From positions 1-5,629 of the forward strand of contig JADJRC010000043.1 of the NCBI GenBank assembly GCA_016712415.1: 5,629 nt of DNA, written 5' to 3'. Made by a program: the position numbers and the translations under genes. Position 1 is the stretch's first letter; every line of letters starts with the position of its first letter. Of the stretch, positions 1-5,629 are shown one piece after another. The DNA comes from Lewinellaceae bacterium. Its GTDB lineage: Bacteria; Bacteroidota; Bacteroidia; Chitinophagales; Saprospiraceae. Under the pieces are notes generated by a model that did not search any database, was not told where the DNA came from, and saw nothing but the letters and a program-made list of their open reading frames with translations.

Positions 1-289
1 GAATAAACGACAACACCGGTCACTCGCTGGGTATTCAGGCCAACGTAAGAGGCCTCAACATCATACGTGCCCGGATTGACATTGGAAAAGCTCAGGTTGC
101 CGTCAAAGTCGGTTAACACCCTGTTCGAGAGCCCCGCCTTTGTACCAGCGACACTTGCCGAAATGGCCGGTTCACCGGAATCATCCGTGAGACACGTCCG
201 GTTAAAGAACTTTGACCGATCTGGGCATAACTCAATCCCAGCACAGAAAACAACAAGCAGATAGAGGTAAAGATTCTCCCTTGGTTCAC
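1..289 (-). CDS. Secreted protein with N-terminal CarboxypepD_reg-like domain, probably a TonB-dependent receptor (partial, frameshifted)
   Basis: Only the N-terminus is present; the gene runs off the left edge. From a GTG at 289-287 the minus strand reads a Sec signal peptide (MNQGRIFTSICLLFSVLGL, then SYAQ). An in-frame TAA lies four codons upstream, so GTG is the only usual start codon in this frame. The mature part begins QIGQSSLTGRVS and then, in another frame, DDSGEPAISASV, TDFDGNLSFSNVNPGTYDV and EASYVGLNTQRVTGVVV. GRV-DDSGEPA, DFDGNxSF and PGTYDVEASYVG are typical of the beta-sandwich CarboxypepD_reg-like domain at the start of many Bacteroidota outer-membrane receptors and other secreted proteins. 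The frame changes near 188-191 (one base missing, or a TC duplicated). Because the plug and barrel lie outside the window, the TonB-receptor call is an inference; another secreted protein carrying this domain is possible. Confidence 0.7.
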
Positions 290-487
290 CCAAATTTGAA
301 GTTAGGTTTAGAGACAGCGTGCAATGTTAAAAAAAATTAACGTCATCCGCGAATGAATCTTCAAGTTTGTCATCTGACGGACAATCTTGAAGTCGGTCAA
401 AAACGCCGTATTCAAAGGACAGATCATACGTATTCCGCACATTTCAATACGAGAACACAACTGTTAAAATTTTCATACACACAATCT
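290..487. other. Non-coding region between the dehydrogenase end and the CarboxypepD_reg gene
   Basis: No convincing coding sequence is seen here. The minus strand reads from the dehydrogenase C-terminus into the leader of the 1-289 gene. It contains an imperfect inverted repeat at 359-392 and a small A/T-rich repeat, GTTAA-N6-TTAAC, at 326-341. I found no good match to the Bacteroidota promoter pattern TTG-N19-TAnnTTTG. The dehydrogenase frame used near the end stays open to a TGA at 446-444, so the exact boundary is uncertain. Confidence 0.5.
359..392. repeat. Imperfect 13-bp inverted repeat (stem-loop)
   Basis: The left arm CTTCAAGTTTGTC (359-371) pairs with the right arm GACAATCTTGAAG (380-392) at 12 of 13 positions around the 8-nt loop ATCTGACG. 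It lies downstream of the minus-strand dehydrogenase and about 70-100 bp upstream of the GTG of the CarboxypepD_reg gene. It could be a weak terminator of the former or a leader or operator element of the latter. On the minus strand the nearest T-run (338-331) is about 20 nt past the stem, so it is not a textbook intrinsic terminator. Confidence 0.5.
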
Positions 488-1431
488 TCAAACAATCATT
501 TTCTTTCCAATCCCTGATTCGTTCCAGCAAAACCAGCGCAATCCGTTCGGGATTCCGTCGTCCATCCGGCGATATGGACTGACGACTACCTGTTCCATTT
601 CGTACAGTCTTCGGTACACTTGTTCAGGTTCGTTTGCTGGGCATCCGGCTTTTCGATCTCGAACACATCCAGACAGGCTCCCCGTACCAGACCTGTTTCG
701 TGGCATTGACCAATGACGTCGTATGGATACACTGTCCACGTGAGGTGTTGATCAGCACGACTTCTCGACATCCGGTAAGGTAGTCAGCATTCACATAATG
801 TCTGTCTCTTCACTCAGCGGGAGGTGAAGGGAGATGATATCGGCTTCCCGCTGGATGGTCTCGGCATCCACAGATGCTACCAGGCAGACTGGTTGTCCAT
901 GTCTGCGTGTATTCTGTCGTGACCCAGCACGCGCCACCGAAACCTTGCAGTTTGGTGGCGAATGCGCGACGGTGTGACCCATGCCGACAATTCCCACCGT
1001 TCTGCCGGCGATTTCCCATCCCCGGTTCATTTCCCGGTGCCATGAGAAATGCCGGACCTGTTGATCTGCCCGCAGAAGGTGGTTTGCCAGACAGAGGGAG
1101 CATACCCAGTGCATGTTCGGCAACTGCATTGCAGTTCCTTCCGGTGCACTGAAGACAGCAACCTGATGTTCGGCAGCAGCCTCCCGATCAATGATCTCCA
1201 GACCGGACCCCAACCGGGCAATGAATGCCAGCAGGGCGAATGTGCGATCATCGTTCGATCAACCTGAACCTTACTGTTGATCACCAGACCCTGATACAGG
1301 GGGGATTACCTGCTTCACTTCTTTCAGCGTGATTTCCGGTTTGTGACATCCACGGGGTAACCCAGTTCTGTCAATCCGTTGGCCAGAAGAGGATGACAAT
1401 GATCGGTGATCAGTACACGCCCGTTTTGTAT
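488..1431 (-). CDS. D-2-hydroxyacid dehydrogenase, phosphoglycerate dehydrogenase-like (heavily frameshifted)
   Basis: This is an NAD-dependent D-isomer-specific 2-hydroxyacid dehydrogenase of the short phosphoglycerate dehydrogenase type, about 315 residues with no room for an ACT domain. Following the minus strand across frames gives GRVLITDHCHPLLANGLTEL, EITLKEVKQVI, LYQGLVINSKVQVDRTMI, FIARLGSGLEIIDREAAAEH, then VFSAPEG, NAVAEHALGML and CLANHLLRADQQVRHFSWHR. Next come the Rossmann segment TVGIVGMGHT, RAFATKLQGFG, RVLGHDRIHADMDNQ, ADIISLHLPLSEETDIM, NADYLTGCREVVLINTSRG, TGLVRGACLDVFEIEKPD and finally HIAGWTTES with ERIALVLLERIRDWKEN. Family marks are the GxGxT-type NAD loop (GMGHT), HLPL, the INTSRG segment with the conserved Arg, and the catalytic His in SPHIAGW. 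About 13 frame changes occur, near 1340, 1301, 1247, 1136, 1097, 971, 934, 885, 792, 700, 638, 573 and 549. The start is uncertain: homology begins at ATA 1431-1429, and the nearest in-frame ATG (1494) would add about 21 residues. Substrate is unproven; phosphoglycerate (serine pathway) is the usual annotation. Confidence 0.92.
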
Positions 1432-1614
1432 GCTCCAATGTACGGACAAAGCTATATCCGGATGATCCCTGCCACAAGCACCAGTTGGCAGCATGAGCAT
1501 GCAACCAGACCAAACCATTGATGACTACATAGATGAACAAAATGACGGGGTTTGGTCATTTACCATATGGGTATTCCTTCAAATCCTTCACCTTAGCGCT
1601 GAAATCAGTACCAG
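1432..1614. promoter_or_regulatory. Divergent spacer between the dehydrogenase (-) and flavin reductase (+) genes
   Basis: The two genes are transcribed away from each other, so promoters for both should lie in these 183 bases. The sequence is open in some frames on both strands, but the translations match no part of either family. A short inverted repeat GCATG-AG-CATGC is at 1491-1502 and the palindrome ATCCGGAT at 1456-1463. I see no confident -33/-7 promoter pair on either strand. Confidence 0.45.
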
Positions 1615-2506
1615 ATGAAAACGAGAATGATCGATCCGAAGCAGTTGGCAGTAAAGGATCTCCACCAATTTATCCCGGCACAGTTGCCCCACGTCCCATT
1701 GCATTTGCATCGACTGTGGATGCTCAAGGTGTGCCCAATCTGGCACCCTATTCCTTTTTCAATGCCTTCAGTTCAAATCCTCCCGTTCTGGTGTTTTCCT
1801 CCAATCGGAAGGTCAATGACAATCAAACAAAAGATACCCTCCACAATATCCGTGAAACCGGTGAGGTGGTGATCAACTCGGTCAATTTCTCATGATGCGC
1901 CAAATGGCACTTGCGAGTGTGGAATATCCGGCCAGCATTGATGAGTTCATCAAGTCCGGCTGGACACCGGTTGCCTCAGATCTGGTCAAACCCTTTCGCG
2001 TAGCCGAGTCACCCTCGCAAATGGAATGGGAAGTGAAGACATCATCACCCCGGGGATCAGGGTGGTGCCGGTCATCTGATCATCTGTGATGTGATCCGCA
2101 TGCATATCATGAAGGCGTTATAGACGAGCAGAATCGCATCGACCCCCACCGTATGGATCTGGTTGGCCGAATGGGTCGGGCGTACTATGTACGTGCCAGC
2201 GGACCGGCTGTCTACACTGTCCACCAACCCGTCAATGAAATGGCGATGGGTTTCGATCAATTGCCTGAAAGAATCCGCCGCAGTCCTGTACTTACAGGAA
2301 ATGAGATCGCCGAGATCGCTGCCTTGACCGAATGGCCGTCTCAGCCTGCACTTGATCTGTTATCTCTCGAACCTGCCGTTGCCGAACTGGTTCTTCAGGA
2401 GGAGGGTTATATGCACTTGCACGAATTGGCCCGCAAGGCCATCATCGCCGGATCAGTTGACCGGGCTGCTGGAATTCTGCTGTTGGCAGATCCCCTTTAC
2501 ACTTAA
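1615..2506 (+). CDS. Flavin reductase family protein (FMN-binding split barrel; frameshifted)
   Basis: This cytosolic protein should bind FMN and belongs to the flavin reductase (DIM6/NTAB-like) family; such proteins reduce flavin with NAD(P)H or use bound flavin in small oxidoreductions. The physiological partner cannot be read from the sequence. From ATG 1615 it begins MKTRMIDPKQLAVKDLHQF (ATG 1627, MIDPK, is also possible). After a break it continues YPGTVAPRPIAFASTVDAQG, NLAPYSFFNAFSSNPPVLVF, HNIRETGEVVINSVNF, MMRQMALASVEYP, SDLVKPFRVAESP, DQGGAGHLIICDVIRMH, RIDPHRMDLVGRMGRAYYV and VNEMAMGFDQLPERI. The APRPIAFAST and APYSFFNAFSSNPP stretches are the family's flavin-binding segments. A C-terminal tail of about 70 residues follows the barrel. 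Frame changes lie near 1669, 1889, 2036, 2054 and 2107; the last two-fifths (2108-2506) are uninterrupted. The length of about 297 residues suits the family. The stop codon overlaps that of the convergent DHFR gene. Confidence 0.92.
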
Positions 2507-3042
2507 TAGTCAAATGATCGCCATGCGCGTCCACCGTCCTTGCGTTTCTTCTTGCGGAAATACGTAACAAACGAGAAGGAATGCGGGTTTTTATCGTCTG
2601 CGGGGTGGGCCTCCCGGGAGTCTTCTTCCCAATCTATATCCCGCCACTCAGAAAGAAGGCATCCCCTTCTGTTACCATGTCCACTTCTGTCAGGACCATT
2701 TTATCCACCATGTTCATTGTGGACTGGTAGATCTGTGCTCCGCCGATAATGAATGCCTCTGTCTCCCCTGTCGAAATGCCCATTCCCGGGGCTGTCTCCA
2801 GACTCTTGAAAACCAGAACACCTTCCGGAGTGTCAATGGCAGACCGGCTGATAATGATGTTGACCGATTGGGCAGCGGACCATTCGGCAGAGCCTGCCGG
2901 GTTTTTCGGCCCATGATGACATGGTGTCCTGTGGCTGCTTCTTTAAAAAAACTTGAGGTCGGCAGGCAGGTGCCGTGGCAACTTGTTATTCTTGCCGATC
3001 ACCCGGTTGGTCGCCGATGGCAGCAATGGAGGTCACGATCAT
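2503..3042 (-). CDS. folA: Dihydrofolate reductase (frameshifted)
   Basis: The cytosolic enzyme reduces 7,8-dihydrofolate to tetrahydrofolate with NADPH, supplying one-carbon carriers for thymidylate, purine and methionine synthesis. ATG 3042-3040 begins MIVTSIAAIGD; the reading then passes through NRVIGKNNKLP, HLPADLKFF, KEAATGHHVIMGRKTRQALP, NGPLPNR, VNIIISRSAIDTPEG, VLVFKSLETAPGMGIS, ETEAFIIGGAQIYQSTMNMV, DKMVLTEVDMVTEGDAFF and (P)EWRDIDWEEDSREAHPADD, ending KNPHSFSFVTYFRKK plus a short basic tail. Family marks are the substrate-binding acidic residue in PADL (about residue 28), GRKT of the NADPH site, the IIGGAQIY cofactor segment and the TEVD...GDAFFP strand. About 179 residues is a usual length. 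Frame changes lie near 3009, at the T7 run 2945-2951, near 2863 and near 2650 (one C missing before GAGTGG). The normally Trp position in LPWHLPADL reads CGG (Arg). It lies 45 nt after the M13 peptidase stop, so the two are probably cotranscribed. Confidence 0.95.
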
Positions 3043-3087
3043 CGAACTGAATTCTTGCAGTGAAACATATGGTGTCCTGAAACTGGT

Positions 3088-5131
3088 TTACCAGATTTTG
3101 ACGCGGGTCTCATCGGAACGCGAACACAGTTCATTCTCTTCTGTCACCTCAAAGGCGTCATAGAATTCCTGCATATTGAACCAAGAGGGCCGATGGCTCT
3201 GTACTGACCCGGAGAATGGGAGTCTGTCGCAATTTGCGTACGGAGGGCTTCATCCCGGATCTTGGTCCGCCAGATCGTTCCCCAGGACAGGAAAAATCGC
3301 TGCTCACCTGTAAACCCGTCGATGGGTTCCGGACGACCATGCTTGGCATAGTACTTCTGCAATCCGAATAAGCCATTGACACCGCCCAGATCGCCGATAT
3401 TTCTCCCAGCGTGAATTCACCGTTTACATGCAAACCGGGAAGTGGTTCGTGTTACTGAACTGGTCGATCAATTTTCGATTGCGCCCTACGAAGCGCTCGC
3501 GGTCGCCATCCGTCCACCAATTATTGAGATTGCCGATTTCGTCGAACTGACTTCCCTGATCATCAAATCCATGGCTGATCTCATGCCCGATCACCGCTCC
3601 GATGCCCCCGAAATTCACCGCCTCGTCAGCCTGGAAATGGTAGAATGGAGGTTGAAGGATAGCCGCGGGGAAAACAATTTCGTTGTATAGCGGATTGAAC
3701 AGGCATTGACGACCTGAGGGCTGATGAACCATTCGCTGCGGTCCACTTCCTTGTCCAGCTTGCGCAGGTCCTCTTCCAGATTCCACCGATTGGCCTGAAC
3801 CACATTCTGGAAAAAGGATCCGCCTTCAGCGTAACTTTTTACCTGCAACTGGCTGTAGTCCTTCCATTTGTCGGGGTAACCGATCTTGACGGTGAACGTG
3901 CTCAGTTTTTTCAATGCCTTTTCTTTTGTGGTGTCGACATCCACTCCAGCGCACGGATGCGGTCATCAAATGCTTCGAGGATGTTTTGCACCATACGTCA
4001 ATGGCCTTCTGTTTGGCTCGGGGTGGGAAATAGGCATCCACATACAGTTTGCCCAGGGCCTCACCCAATGTCCCGTTGACCATTTTCAGGATGCGTTCCT
4101 GTCGGGGCTGCATGGACTCGAGACCCTTCAACGTTTTGCCATAAAACGCAAAATTGGCTTCTTCAAGGTCTTCTCCCAGATACGCAGTCGCCTGATTCAG
4201 GATAGTCCATCGGAGATAATCTTTCCAGCTTTCCACCTGATTGGCCTCGGAGCAGGGTTTCGACCCGCTTGAGATAGGCCGGGTTGACTGACGATAGGTT
4301 TCGCCCGGCAACGCCATAGGGACGGAAGTACGCATTCCAGTTGATGGAAGGGGCCAATGCCGACAGTTCACCCATCGACATGGGATGGTACTGATTGTAC
4401 GGATTGCGGCGATCTTCTTTGGTCATCAGGCTTTCGGCCATCTCTCCGTTTCCAAAGCCAGTATCCGGCGACCGCCGCAGCGGCATGCTCAGGTCCTGAC
4501 CGAGTATCCCAACATGGTTGCCGTGATCGACATACTTTTGCCTCAACGCCTCCGATGTCGAATCCGACCGCATGTAATAATCCCGTTCGGGTAATCCCAG
4601 ATCACCCGTGCCGACATATATGGAATAGGTTGAACTGTTTTTCAGGTCAGGGCTTACCCCAAAGTCGACAAACGGACCGGAGCCGGACCATTTCAAATCG
4701 ATCAGCAACGCTATGAGATCATCGATCGTACGCAATTGATCAACTCGGTCCAACAGTGGCTGAATCGGCTGAACACCCTGTGCCTTCAGGTTGCCAACAT
4801 CCATGCCTGTCTGAAAGAACAATACTGCTTTCCCCTGATCCGTCTGCGGACCATACTGCCTGGAAGCGATGGCTGTCTGCAATACCTTGAGTGTATTGGC
4901 ATCCGTATTCTTTCGCAACTCATCGAAACTCCCCCATCGTTCACGATCTGACGGGATGTCTGTCTGATCCAGCCAGCGACCATTTACATATCGGAAAAAA
5001 TCATCCGCAGGATTTACAGATGGGTCCATGAGTGACAGATCAAGAGCGGGTTTATCCAGCATGGGTGCTTGAGTTTGTGCCGAGAGTGCACCGGTAATCC
5101 AGCAAAAAAATAGAAAGAATGGAAATCGCAT
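3088..5131 (-). CDS. M13 family zinc metallopeptidase (neprilysin/PepO-type), exported (frameshifted)
   Basis: This zinc endopeptidase of about 680 residues probably cleaves peptides in the periplasm or at the cell surface. ATG 5131 begins a Sec signal peptide (MRFPFFLFFCWITGALSA, cut before QTQAP); a TTG at 5152 would only add residues before it. The M13 N-terminal domain follows: MDPSVNPADDFFRYVNGRWL, IPSDRERWGSFDELRKNTDA, LGLPERDYYMRSD, ESLMTKEDRRNPYNQYHPMS and PSINWNAYF. Later segments in other frames are SWKDYLRWTILNQATAYL, KIGYPDKWKDYSQL, SYAEGGSFFQNVVQANRW and PQVVNA/LFNPLYNEIVFPA (the NAxY/F substrate motif). The zinc site HEISH is at 3571-3585. GEFTLGE followed by NIGDLGG carries the third zinc ligand Glu (3401-3403) and its partner Asp. 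The transition-state residues are in DSHSPGQYRAIGP (His 3216-3218, Arg 3198-3200). The end RVKIW precedes TAA 3090-3088. Frame changes lie near 4527, 4504, 4490, 4462, 4445, 4250, 3995, 3935, 3703, 3453, 3401 and 3180. Every catalytic residue survives. Confidence 0.95.
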
Positions 5132-5183
5132 GGATTTAAATTGTGCCTGCAATCTACTGCCCTGCGGCGATTCCTTCAGGTAT

Positions 5184-5198
5184 GAAATGATTCATTTC
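5184..5198. promoter_or_regulatory. Perfect 7-1-7 palindrome, candidate operator
   Basis: GAAATGA-T-TCATTTC is a perfect inverted repeat 53 bp upstream of the M13 peptidase ATG at 5131. That is near where a promoter for the peptidase could lie. Size and symmetry fit a dimeric helix-turn-helix regulator site, but I do not recognise the half-site. Confidence 0.4.
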
Positions 5199-5280
5199 GA
5201 AACGGTTGATGAAAATCAATGAAAAACTGATTTAAAGAGTAAACTGGACGAACAGAATTTCTACTTTTGAACCTTATTTA

Positions 5281-5295
5281 TATTTAGTCTAAATA
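5281..5295. promoter_or_regulatory. Perfect 7-1-7 palindrome with a DtxR/IdeR-like core, candidate metal-regulator operator
   Basis: TATTTAG-T-CTAAATA is a perfect palindrome ending one base before the putative start of the FecA-like receptor. Its TTAGnCTAA centre matches the centre of DtxR/IdeR operators (TTAGGTTAGSCTAACCTAA type). An overlapping longer repeat, TTATTTA (5274-5280) with TAAATAA (5290-5296), extends the symmetry. Its position suits repression of an iron- or metal-uptake receptor when metal is plentiful. The regulator identity is an inference from half-site resemblance and context. Confidence 0.4.
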
Positions 5296-5296
5296 A

Positions 5297-5629
5297 ATAG
5301 ATAAGCTTGCACGATGTGTCCTTGTCCTCGGGCTGTGTCTTCCTCTGTTTCTTTCCGGCCAGCAGTCCGCAATTGATTCGGACACGCTTCCAAACGAAAT
5401 CATGGTGCCACCCATTACAGTCATCGGAGATTCGACGGTCTGTTCCGGCACACACCGGCTCTGCACAGTATATCGGTAAGGCAGCTTCTTCACCAAATGG
5501 CACCCTCCATGGAAATGAGGTCTTCCGGACAATCTCGGAGTCCACGTCGTAGATGAAGAGGGTGCTGGTCTGCCGATGAATCTGGGTGTTCGGGGACTCG
5601 ACCCGATCGAAGCCGGAACATCCTTATCC
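5297..5629 (+). CDS. FecA-like TonB-dependent outer-membrane receptor, N-terminal part (partial, frameshifted)
   Basis: Only the export signal and the beginning of the plug domain are present. After TAA 5294-5296 the plus strand reads ATA-GAT-AAG and then a Sec signal peptide (DKLARCVLVLGLCLPLFLSG, then QQSAI). It continues DTLPNEIMVPPITVIGDSTV, changes frame near 5439 to SVPAHTGSAQYIGKAA, reads HGNEVFRTIS, changes frame again near 5538, and gives VHVVDEEGAGLPMNLGVRGL followed by DPIEAGTSLS at the window edge. PGSAQYIGK...VFRTL..VPGV.V.EEDG.GL.PNIGIRGLDP is the plug pattern of the FecA-type (ferric-dicitrate-like) receptors; here the expected PG before VHVV is missing at the frame break. Such receptors import ferric chelates or other substrates with TonB-ExbBD energy; the substrate is not determined. 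No ATG fits the start; ATA occupies its place, perhaps a base error. The minus-strand open frame across the same bases is a shadow. Confidence 0.72.

Larger units (their letters stand above)
5132..5296. promoter_or_regulatory. Divergent regulatory region between the M13 peptidase (-) and FecA-like receptor (+)
   Basis: These 165 A/T-rich bases separate two genes for exported proteins transcribed in opposite directions, so both promoters should lie here. They hold two 15-bp palindromes with the same 7-1-7 layout and a central T (5184-5198 and 5281-5295), plus a small hairpin TTGAT-GAAA-ATCAA at 5206-5219. I see no coding sequence and no confident Bacteroidota promoter pair. The layout suggests regulator binding near each start, but the regulators are not identified in the window. 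Confidence 0.5.

Noticed and set aside
67..264. Open frame on the plus strand, 65 codons
   Set aside because: It lies opposite the signal peptide and CarboxypepD_reg domain on the minus strand, which has clear family motifs.
1491..1502. GCATG-AG-CATGC inverted repeat as an operator
   Set aside because: It is short, its location relative to either start is uncertain, and no regulator family is suggested by the half-site.
1533..1670. N-terminal extension of the flavin reductase from an ATG at 1533
   Set aside because: This frame matches the family only after about 1671. The true N-terminus (MIDPKQLAVKDLHQF) is in the frame that starts at 1615 or 1627.
2945..2951. Programmed frameshifting at the T7 run in DHFR
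   Set aside because: DHFR is not known to use recoding, and many other breaks in the window occur without slippery sequences, so sequence error is simpler.
3886..4272. Plus-strand open frame of 128 codons
   Set aside because: It is a shadow of the M13 peptidase coding strand; the minus strand gives conserved M13 sequence throughout.
4357..4716. Plus-strand open frame of 119 codons
   Set aside because: It lies opposite conserved M13 segments (DRRNPYNQYHP, LGLPERDYY) and shows no family features of its own.
5261..5545. Minus-strand open frame of 94 codons, which I first took for the end of an unknown gene
   Set aside because: The plus strand, read across frames, gives a signal peptide and TonB plug motifs. 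The minus frame shows nothing recognisable apart from a vague TLFIYDVD stretch.
1..5629. CRISPR array, tRNA, rRNA, insertion sequence or defence system
   Set aside because: No regularly spaced repeats, tRNA-like or rRNA segments, transposase motifs, or defence-protein motifs were seen on either strand.

Overview
The window looks like chromosomal DNA of a Bacteroidota bacterium. A Saprospiria-like lineage is my best guess, from recalled resemblance of the phosphoglycerate-dehydrogenase-like and flavin-reductase-like proteins; no database was searched. Supporting signs are a secreted protein with a CarboxypepD_reg-type N-terminus, a TonB-dependent receptor, an M13 zinc peptidase with a Sec signal, and no clear Shine-Dalgarno sequences. 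There are no tRNA or rRNA genes, transposons, CRISPR repeats or phage genes.

Layout from left to right: (1) 1-289, minus, the N-terminus of a secreted protein with a CarboxypepD_reg-like domain, probably a TonB-dependent receptor, cut by the left edge. (2) 290-487, non-coding, with a 13-bp imperfect inverted repeat. (3) 488-1431, minus, a D-2-hydroxyacid dehydrogenase of the phosphoglycerate dehydrogenase type. (4) 1432-1614, the divergent spacer. (5) 1615-2506, plus, a flavin reductase family protein. (6) 2503-3042, minus, dihydrofolate reductase, whose stop codon overlaps that of the flavin reductase tail to tail. (7) 3088-5131, minus, an exported M13 (neprilysin/PepO-type) metallopeptidase, 45 nt upstream of the DHFR gene and probably cotranscribed with it. 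(8) 5132-5296, a divergent regulatory region with two 15-bp 7-1-7 palindromes. (9) 5297 to the right edge, plus, the N-terminus of a FecA-like TonB-dependent receptor.

The dominant property of the window is that every gene is interrupted by small indels. I count at least 35 changes of reading frame in about 4.6 kb of coding sequence, roughly one per 125 nt. The correct residues, including catalytic ones, continue on each side of every break. Several breaks fall in short homopolymers (C6 near 1299-1304, T7 at 2945-2951, G4 at 2052-2055). This pattern fits uncorrected long-read or low-coverage sequence better than natural gene decay. Single-frame ORFs therefore mislead: the products were recovered by following homology from frame to frame.

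Functionally the window holds housekeeping metabolism (an NAD-dependent 2-hydroxyacid dehydrogenase, a flavin reductase, folate reduction) beside envelope functions (an exported peptidase and one or two outer-membrane-receptor genes). I see no convincing new system. The most interesting non-coding signal is the palindrome TATTTAGTCTAAATA directly before the FecA-like receptor, which resembles the core of a DtxR/IdeR-type metal-regulator site.
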